Below, piece by piece: positions 50,801-59,800 of a stretch of 64,000 nt of DNA. Both the position numbers and the translations under genes were made by a program. The notes under the pieces are model-generated. The model was not told where the DNA came from and did no database searches. It saw nothing but the letters and a program-made list of their open reading frames with translations. Origin of the DNA: Ancistrus triradiatus (taxonomy: Eukaryota > Chordata > Actinopteri > Siluriformes > Loricariidae); contig JAJAGP010000202.1 of NCBI GenBank assembly GCA_025084515.1, positions 62,001-126,000 on the forward strand, given 5' to 3'. The first letter of the stretch is position 1. Every line of letters begins with the position of its first letter.

Positions 50801-53800
50801 ATAAGGCTGTTGCCATTCAAAAAAAAAATAGACAATGGCTAATGGATACACATCTGAAAATGTTCATACCCAGTGTTAGGGGAGTGATTAAGTTGAAGAC
50901 AACTGGTACTGTACTGAACTGCGTGGGACTGTGGTGGCCTAGCGGTTAAGGTACTGGACTATGGACCAAAAGGTCCAGGGTTCAAATCCCACCTCTGCCA
51001 AGCTGCCACTGTTGGGTCCTTGAGCAAGGCCGTTAACCCACAATTGCTTGGATTGTAAGACTGTACAAATTGTAAGTCGCTCTGGATAAGGGCGTCTGCT
51101 AAATGCTGTAAATGTAAATGAACTGCCTGGAAGAGGACACAACTGCATTTTCCTCCCACACACAGTTATAGAGAATAGTTACCATGCTGGCATCAACGAG
51201 TCTTCAAATCCACCATTAGATGCCACCTCCATGCCAACCAAACTATATGGAAAGTGTTCAGGAAGAATGCCTTTCTTTTTTTAATAACCAGAACCCAGAA
51301 GCTCATTAAGAGTTATAAGAACTTTTAAATATATTCTGTGGTCAGTTAAGACTTGTTAGCAACAAACACTGAAATTGTCCTCTGAATAAAAATGAACAAA
51401 TTTAAATATGTTGAGGTGAGACTGTTAAATAACCAAAGTCTCTAAACGCCTTATTAGAATACATGGCATCAGGGATTACTGAAGTAACAGTAGATTAAAA
51501 TAACCCGGCTTGACTTACTTCATTGCAGACAGTATGAACAAGATATTTCATGTTTTTTCTGGTCAAATTCATTTGTTAATAAACATCCATTTCTGCATTA
51601 CAGGCCTGCACCACATACAAAAAAGAGAGGTAGGCTATTTAGTGCTAGTAATAAGGTAAAAAAAATAATGATGTGATTTCAAATGGCTGATTGTAATCGT
51701 GATGTTTTTACAAATAAATAAATAAATAAAAAAATACATGAAAAGGCTCAGTTACTGAAGAGCAAAAATGGGCAGAGGATCTCCAGTTTCTCAGCAAATG
51801 TGTGAAAAAATAACTGAAATGACTAAAAAAAAAAAAATTAATTAAAAAAAGTTACTCAAAGAATGACTGGAAGGGATTTACATATTTATTTCTCTACAGT
51901 GCCTAATATAATTTATTTTATTCAAGGAATCTGGACAAATTTCAGTCTATACAGTGCAGGGGTGTAAGTCTAAACAACACCCATGACGTCCAATCCCTCA
52001 GACGGCACTTCACCAAGAACCATCATTCATCAATACAGTGGTGCTTGAAAGTTTGTGAATCCTTTAGAATTATTTTTATTTCTGCATAAATATGACCTAA
52101 AACATGAGATTTTCACACAAGTCCTAAAAGTAGATAAAGAGAACCCAGTTAAACGAAACAAGAATATTATAGTTGGTCATTTATTTATTGAAAAAAATGA
52201 TCCAATATTACATATTAGTGAGTGGCAAATTTATGTGAACCTCTAGGATTAGCAGTAAATTTGAAGGTGAAATGAGAGTCAGGTGTTTTCAACCAATGGG
52301 ATGACAATCAGGTGCGAGTGGGCACCCTGTTTTATTTAAAGAACAGGGATCTATCACAGTCTGCTCTTCACAACACATGTTTGTGGAAGTGCATCATGGC
52401 ACAAACAAAAGAGATTTCTGAGGACCTCAGAAAAAGAGTTGTTGATGCTCATCAGGCTGGAAAAGGTTACAGAAGCATCTCTAAAGAGTTTGGACTCCAC
52501 CGATCCACAGTCAGACAGATTGTGTACAAATGGAGGAAATTCAAGACCATTGTTATCCTCCCCAGGAGTGGTCGACCAACAAAGATCACTCCAAGAGCAA
52601 GGCGTGTAATAGATGACGAGGTCACAAAGGACCCCCAGGGTAACTTCTAAACAACTGAAGGCCTCTCTCACATTGGCTAATGTTCATGAGCCCAACATTC
52701 AGAAGAACACTGAACAACAATGGTGTGCATGGCAGAGTTGCAAGGAGAAAGCCACTACTCTCCAAAAAGAACATTGCTGCTCATCTGCAGTTTTCTAAAG
52801 ATCACGTGGACAAGCCAGAAGGCTATTGGAAGAATGTTTTGTGGACGGATGAGACCAAAATAGAACTTTTTGGGTTAACAGAATAGCGTTATGTTTGGAG
52901 AAAGGAAAACACTGCATTCCAGCATAAGAACCTTATCCCATCTGTGAAACATGGCGGTGGTAGTATCATGGTTTGGGCCTGTTTTGCTGCATCTGGGCAG
53001 GACGGCTTACCATCATTGATGGAACAATGAATTCTGAATTATATATCAGGGAATTCGAAAGGAAAATGTCAGGACAATCTGTCCATGAACTGAATCTCAG
53101 GGAGAATGGTGGGTCATGCAGCAAGACAACGACCCTAGCACACAAGTCGTTCGTACTAAAGGATGGTTAAAGAAAGAATAAAGTTTCATGTTTTTGGAAT
53201 GGCCAAAGTCAAAGTCCCTGACCTTAATCCAATGAAATGTTGTGGAAGGACCTGAAGTGATAGTGAGCAGTTAATGTGAGGAAACCCACCAACATCCCAG
53301 AGCTGAAAGCTGTTCTGTACGGAGGAATGGGATAAAATGCCTCCAAGCCGGTGTTGGCAGGAACTGATTCAACAGCTACAGGAAACATTTAGCTGCAGTT
53401 ATTGCTGCACAGGTGGGGTCACACACCAGATACTGAAAGCAAAGGTTCACATACTTTTGCCCCTCACTAATATGTAATATTGGATCATTTTCCTCAATAA
53501 ATAAATGACCAAGTATAATATTTTTGTCTCATTTGTTTAACTGGATTCTCTTTATCTACTTTTAGGACTGGTGAGAAAATCTGATGATGTTTTAGGTCAT
53601 ATTTATGCGAAAATTCTAAAGGATTCACAAACATTCAAGCACCACTGTAGCTGACAGAACCACATTGGCAAGGGATTACATTGCCAAAAATTGTCAAGTA
53701 CTTGTGCTACACAATACGTACTTTGTCACAAATACCACTTAAAATGTTGCTGTGCAAAAAATACATTTTATGTTAACCATGTCAACTATCACACAAAAAC

Positions 53801-56800
53801 GTGTACTGTGGTCAGATGAATCGGTATTCCAGATCTTTGTTGAAAGAAATGGATGCCGTGTGCTCCAGCCCATAGACGAAAAGGATCATTCAGACTGTTA
53901 TCTGCAACAAGTCCAAAAGCCAGGCATTGTCATAGTATGAGGTTGTGTCAGTGCCCTTGGCAAAGGTAATTTACACTTCTATGATGGCAGCATTAATGCA
54001 GAAAAGTACATCGAGATTTCAGAGCAACATAAGCAGCCTTCAAGCCGTCATCTTTTCCAGGGACGTCCATGGGTTTTTAAAAAATACAATGCAAAACAAA
54101 CAAAATTGGAAAATGTACTGAAATATGCAAATCCCTTCCAAGCTTTCTTTGCCACTTTTTTAAACATTTAAAAAATTCTCTCACATTTGTTGATAAAATG
54201 GAGATCCTATGCCCACCTTGCTCATCAAAGATTACCTTTCATTGATACTGCTTTTGTACCAAATCATGATTACAATCACCTGTTGACATTACCTGTTTGA
54301 AATCAAATCATGAGAGTTTTTTTCCTCATTGCTAGCCCTAAATTTCCCCATCCCAGCATTTTTGGAATGTGATCCAGGTGTGAAATGCAGGAATTGATAT
54401 AAATTAACAAATGAAAGTTAACCAGAAAAAAAAAAAAAAAACATGAAATATATAGTGACACTTAAATGCTTCCACACAGTGAATGTTTGCTGCATTTATA
54501 AAAGAGTACTTCACTCCATGCTGATTGCGGGATTTTTTTTGCCATTTTTGGACGACAATTTTCAGAATATTCAGTGTATCCCTAAACAAACGTCAAAGAA
54601 AATGTAAGTTTTTTTCTGATTTGGGGTTGTCAAGTTGTGTTTGATAACTACTTTCTAAGAACCAATTTCCTCAGTTATGACCTTTCTATGATTCCAGTTC
54701 ACTGTAACTAAAAATAATATTTTAATTGTAGTACAAAGTTTACAACTTTAACCTGAACAAACCTACAACACTGTGCAGATACGTTCCAAAGTTTCAAACC
54801 TAACAACATTTCAAACACTTACTTGATTAACCTAGCCTACCTTTGGTCTGAAGTTGGTGGTGGGCCCAACATACTCATGCTGGGCTTTGGGCGTCCCCCA
54901 TGGATGGTTCAGCTTGAAACACTCATTACAGTAGCTGGCCTTGCAGTCCATGCAGCTCTTGGTAGCCTCTTGCACAGCGGGAGGTTTACAAACGTTGCAC
55001 ATTATGGCAACAGCAGCACGCGCCGCCTGCCTGTAACGCTCCACAATGCTTTCCAGTGTGAAGTTACGGAAGAGCATGCTGATGCCACGCTCGCCCAGGT
55101 CAATGTCATGCTGGCAGCCCGGGCATGGAAAGGTAGTGACACGGGGAGTAACTGAGGAGCGTCTCCAGCCAGGAGAGGAAGACACAGACCCTATTATCAT
55201 ACAGAAATTACACTGTCAGGTATAGATGAACATACAATCATAAAGGTGAAAAGCTGCTAACCTAAAAGTCAGATGATTAGAATTTCTGGCAAATACAAAA
55301 CACTGACCAAGGGAAAAAGCTCACAATGATCTGGACAATAAAGAGTTCATTAAAGGTCAAAAAAGCAGATGGGACATAGATTATGGAATGGATTACAGAC
55401 AAATGTTAAATATATTTTCTGAAAAACAAGATAAATTAACCTACAGTGGGGCAAAAAAGTATTTAGTCAGCCACTGATTGTCCTACTTAGATGAGAGAGG
55501 TCTGTAATTTTCATCATAGGTACACTTCAACTATGAGAGACAAAATGAGAAGAAAAAAATCGAGGAAATCACATTTTAGGATTTTTAAATAATTTAATTG
55601 TAAATCATGGTGGAAAATAAGTATTTGGTCACCCACAAACAAGCAACATTTTTGGCTCTCACAGACCTGTAACAACTTCTTTAAGAAGCTCTTCTGTCCT
55701 CCACTCGTTACCTGTATCAGTGGTACCCGTTTGACCTTGTTATCTGTATAAAAGACACCTGTCCACAACCTCAAACAGTCAGACTCCAAACTCAACCAAG
55801 ACCAAAGAGCTGTTGAAGGACACCAGGAAGAAATATGTAGACCTGCACCAGGCTGGGAAGAGTGAATCTACAATAAATCAACTGTGGGAGCAATTGTAAA
55901 AAAAAATGGAAGACATACAAGACCATTGATAATCTCCCTCGATCTGGGGCCCCATGCAAGATCTCAAAATGACCATGAGAACGGTGAGCAAAAATCCCCA
56001 AACTACACTGAGGGACCTGATGAATAACCTGCAGAGAGCTGGGACCAAAATAAAAGTTACTTGGTTGAAGAGTACCTATGATGAAAATTACAGACCTCTC
56101 TCATCTTTCTAAGTAGGAGAACTTGCACGATCAGTGGCTGACTAAATACTTTTTGCCCCACTGTATGATTGATGATTCTTTATGTATGAAAACTAGCAAA
56201 AGTTCACCAATCGTTAAAAAATCTTCTCAAAACCCTGCTGATAAGAGCTTTTCTAATGTTCTTTGTCCAGTTCAATGTATGTAACTTAGACAGCAAAGGT
56301 CTCAAGAAAACGAAAGTTACTGACAGCACAAATAAGCATTCACTCCAACAATGACAGAGACAGGCACATTGTCTGCAACACTGAGCTAAATAAAGTCCAA
56401 ACTCAGATGCATGGCATGGACATGACACAGCGACATCACATACTGGCCAGTGGATGCATTCAAATCTTTTACTGGCACAAACATGCAGTGCTCAGACAAC
56501 ACAGACGTAAGACGCGTACCAGACTTCTAACGACTAAGTGTAATGGATGTGGCAGGAGTCATGGAATGATTATGTTTTTGCTGTTTGGAATGGAAGGATG
56601 CCTGCTTTGAGTAAAAATGAGGAATGGGTGATGGCGTGTTAGAAAAAGAAGCATGTACTTAGGCCATGGGTGCGTTGGGCTGCTCGAGTAGGGGAGGAGC
56701 AGACAGCATCTGCAGCACGGCATGCTGGAGCCGGCTGCTGCTGCTGCTGCCGCATTGAGACTCAGTGCAGAGGAGGGAGAAAAAAAAACGCTCAGACCAG

Positions 56801-59800
56801 CAAGTCATCATAAGGCCATTCTGGCAGAGCATAGAGGTAACTGGCCCTACAAAAACCACAAATTAACAGCAAAGCACCCTCTTATTTAAGACAATGGTCT
56901 TGCTCCAAAATCTGAGAATTACAACCTTTTTGGATGGATGATGGGTCATGTCTGCATTTTATGCAGGTCTGATGCCTTGAATGCCTCACTTTCACATCAA
57001 TCTTAAGTTCAATTTAACACCACATCAAGTTTCTTTCTGCACTAGAGCACTGCACACTGCTGTGTGTTACATTTTAGATTACAGGGCAGACTGATTAGCA
57101 GACAACCAAATGAATGAACATCTGACTGGCAGGCTATTAACCCTGAATGTGGGTTGAGACGTCTAGCACTCTGAACCATCCAAGACACTTGCTTTTTGTT
57201 GGCTTTTTCTTTCCAGTATTTTTTATTTTTGGTGACTAGAGATGAATATACCATGCACGCAAGTTTGCAAGCCTGCCTTTAGCTTGGAAGTGGAAGGATT
57301 TAATCAAAGACTAAAAATTTACGGATATAAAGAAAATCTAGAGAAAATGATCATTGGCTTATTAAAATCTGCTGATTTTTGGTGTAGAGGTACATTTATA
57401 GACTGGCCAACCAAAGACAAAAACAAGAGCCAAATTTCATGATAGGTGCTTGAATAAGAACGTGTCTAATCTGGCTTTTTTAAACATTAAATAAACCACA
57501 GCTTTTTGTAGTGTTGATAAATGTGATACAAAAAATACCTTGGAATGCAAATCATTTTAATACGACCAAACTGATTCACTATACAGTTGCCAGTTAGACA
57601 TACGCTACATGACCAGAAGTTTGTGGACACTTATCACCTGACAACTGCACCCAAGTCCCTGCAGACTAATTTGGAATCTCCCATTTGCTAACACCGTTCT
57701 CCCTTCTGAGAAGTCCATCAACTAGCTTTTGTAGAATAACTGCGAGGACATCTTTCAATTCAGACACAAAAGCAGTGAGACACTGGTAACTGATTTGGAG
57801 TGATAATTAAGGTGAATGCTTTAAGACCATGTAGGGAAACCCAGCTTCCATCATTAAAATGAGGTAACTAAATGTTTATCAGTGTTCATATTACTTTAGC
57901 TTGGTGGAATTCAATATTTTAATGAATCAAATGATCAGATATCTCACTGTCCATTCATCAAACTCAAACACCTCCCGATGAACAGTGTGGTGCAGTGAGC
58001 AATATCTGGTTTGAAGGCCCCAGAAACAGACCCACCAGACACTCACTGACACTTGTGCATCTCTGGGAGTTTATGGTGTGTTTGTGTAGATGCTAGTTTT
58101 AATGTGACAAAAGATTACGCTCAGTGGGCAAAGTTCACTGCCAGTACATGGAGTGTGGGCGGATGTGTTTTGCACAGCAATAAAAACATCTTGCCGTATA
58201 TGGGACAGCAAGCTTTTTGGTTTGTCGCATCCTGCAGCATGGCATCCCATTGACTGGTCAGCCTCTCAATCAGGATTTAGGAACACGTCTCGTATGTCAC
58301 ACAGTAGAATTACAAAATTTACAAAGAAAAAATAAATATGCCATTATGTAAAAATTGTACTGTACAACCTCAAATGAGAAAAAGTTGGGAGAGTACGGAA
58401 AATGCTTATTTTAAAAAATGCAGTGCGTCTTAAATTTACTTCGTTTCATATGGTCAATATAGGTACATCCATTAGTGCATTTCAGGCCTGCAACATATTC
58501 CAAAAAAACGTTTGAACAGGGAAAATGAGGTTAAATGAGGTATAAATAATTATTTAAAACAGAGAATGTCAACAGGTAACTGTAATTAAGACTTTGTACA
58601 AAAACAGTATACAAGAAAGGAGTCTTTGATAATCAGAGATGGGACCATGAAAGAACATGTCCAGAAGCTGTGTCTGGACTCTGAGACAGGCAATCACACA
58701 CTGCAAATGTGTACTATGGTCAGACTAATCAGCATTCCAGATTTTTTTTTGGGAAGAAATGGATGCCACCCACTCCAGACCAAAGATGAAAAGGACCATC
58801 CAGACTGTTATCAGCAACTAATCCAAAAATTGGATCTGTCATGGTATGTGGTTGTGTCAGTGCTCTTAGAAAAGGTGATTTACACTTTTGTGATGACAGC
58901 ATTAATGCAGAACAGTGGGAGCTTAAACACACTGGGAGTTTAAGAACAACATAAGCAGCATAAGCTGCCTTCAAGACCATTTTTTTGGAATGTGTTGAAG
59001 GCCCGAAATGCAGTAAGGGATGTTTATTAACAAATGAAACCAAGCTGACCAAACAAAACATGAAATATCTGGGGTCCATACTGTCTGCAATGAAATACAT
59101 GTCGAAGTGAATGTAAGACGCATTGCATTTTTCTAATTTGCATTTTCCATGCTGTCCCAACTTTTCTGATTTGGGGTTGTATTAGGCAACGCAACTAACA
59201 GCAGCTTCACTGAAGGGATATTATAATACCTATGCTAGGGCTAGCCAGTGACAATGTGTGAACACATGTGCTTCCTCCATTTTGAAAACCACCAGCAGCC
59301 ACTGATGGCCTGGCTAGTAGTCAGCTTTCCAAACTCGTTCCAAAGATGGATAGGGTTATGGTCAGATCTCAAAGAAGGGCATTCAGATTCTTCCACATTA
59401 ACCTGAAATCGTACTCATTGATCTTGCCTTGCCAATGGGTGCAAGTACCATAAAAACTGGAAAGGCTTCCTCATACTACTGCTACAAAATTGGAAACACA
59501 CAAGCCAGTAGAATTAGACTGTAGCACCAAGATCTCCTTTAAAACGAAGTATACATGTGGAGCTCTGGCAGCCATCTGTTGTATTCCCTTAGCATTTGAC
59601 AACCTCAGATTTGAAAGTCAGACTCAGTGAAGCCAAAGATCTGCGTAACTTCAGCCAACGCAGCCACGCCTGTTAGCAGTGGGCCTGGCTAGATAAGCCA
59701 AACCAGCTAATTAGAAGGGCTGTCCACATGCTTTTAGCCATGTAGTGCACGTCTAGCAATGCAATGTGGTTAGTTCCAATGTCATCTTCCTCAACCTGTT

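Larger units (their letters stand above)
51520..54629 (+). mobile_element. mariner-like element carrying a nested Tc1
   Basis: The right end CTGATTTGGGGTTG (54616-54629) matches 1075-3332; the outer left repeat is truncated. Transposase debris on the plus strand: LWSDESVFQIFVERNGCRVL near 53810-53865. It is interrupted at a TA by the Tc1 at 52036-53647, across which its sequence continues (CATTCATCAA|TA...TA|GCTGACAGAACCACA). Confidence 0.7.

Noticed and set aside
50927..51000. tRNA-like sequence with A and B boxes
   Set aside because: Part of a SINE present in at least eight copies here; the cloverleaf is not intact.
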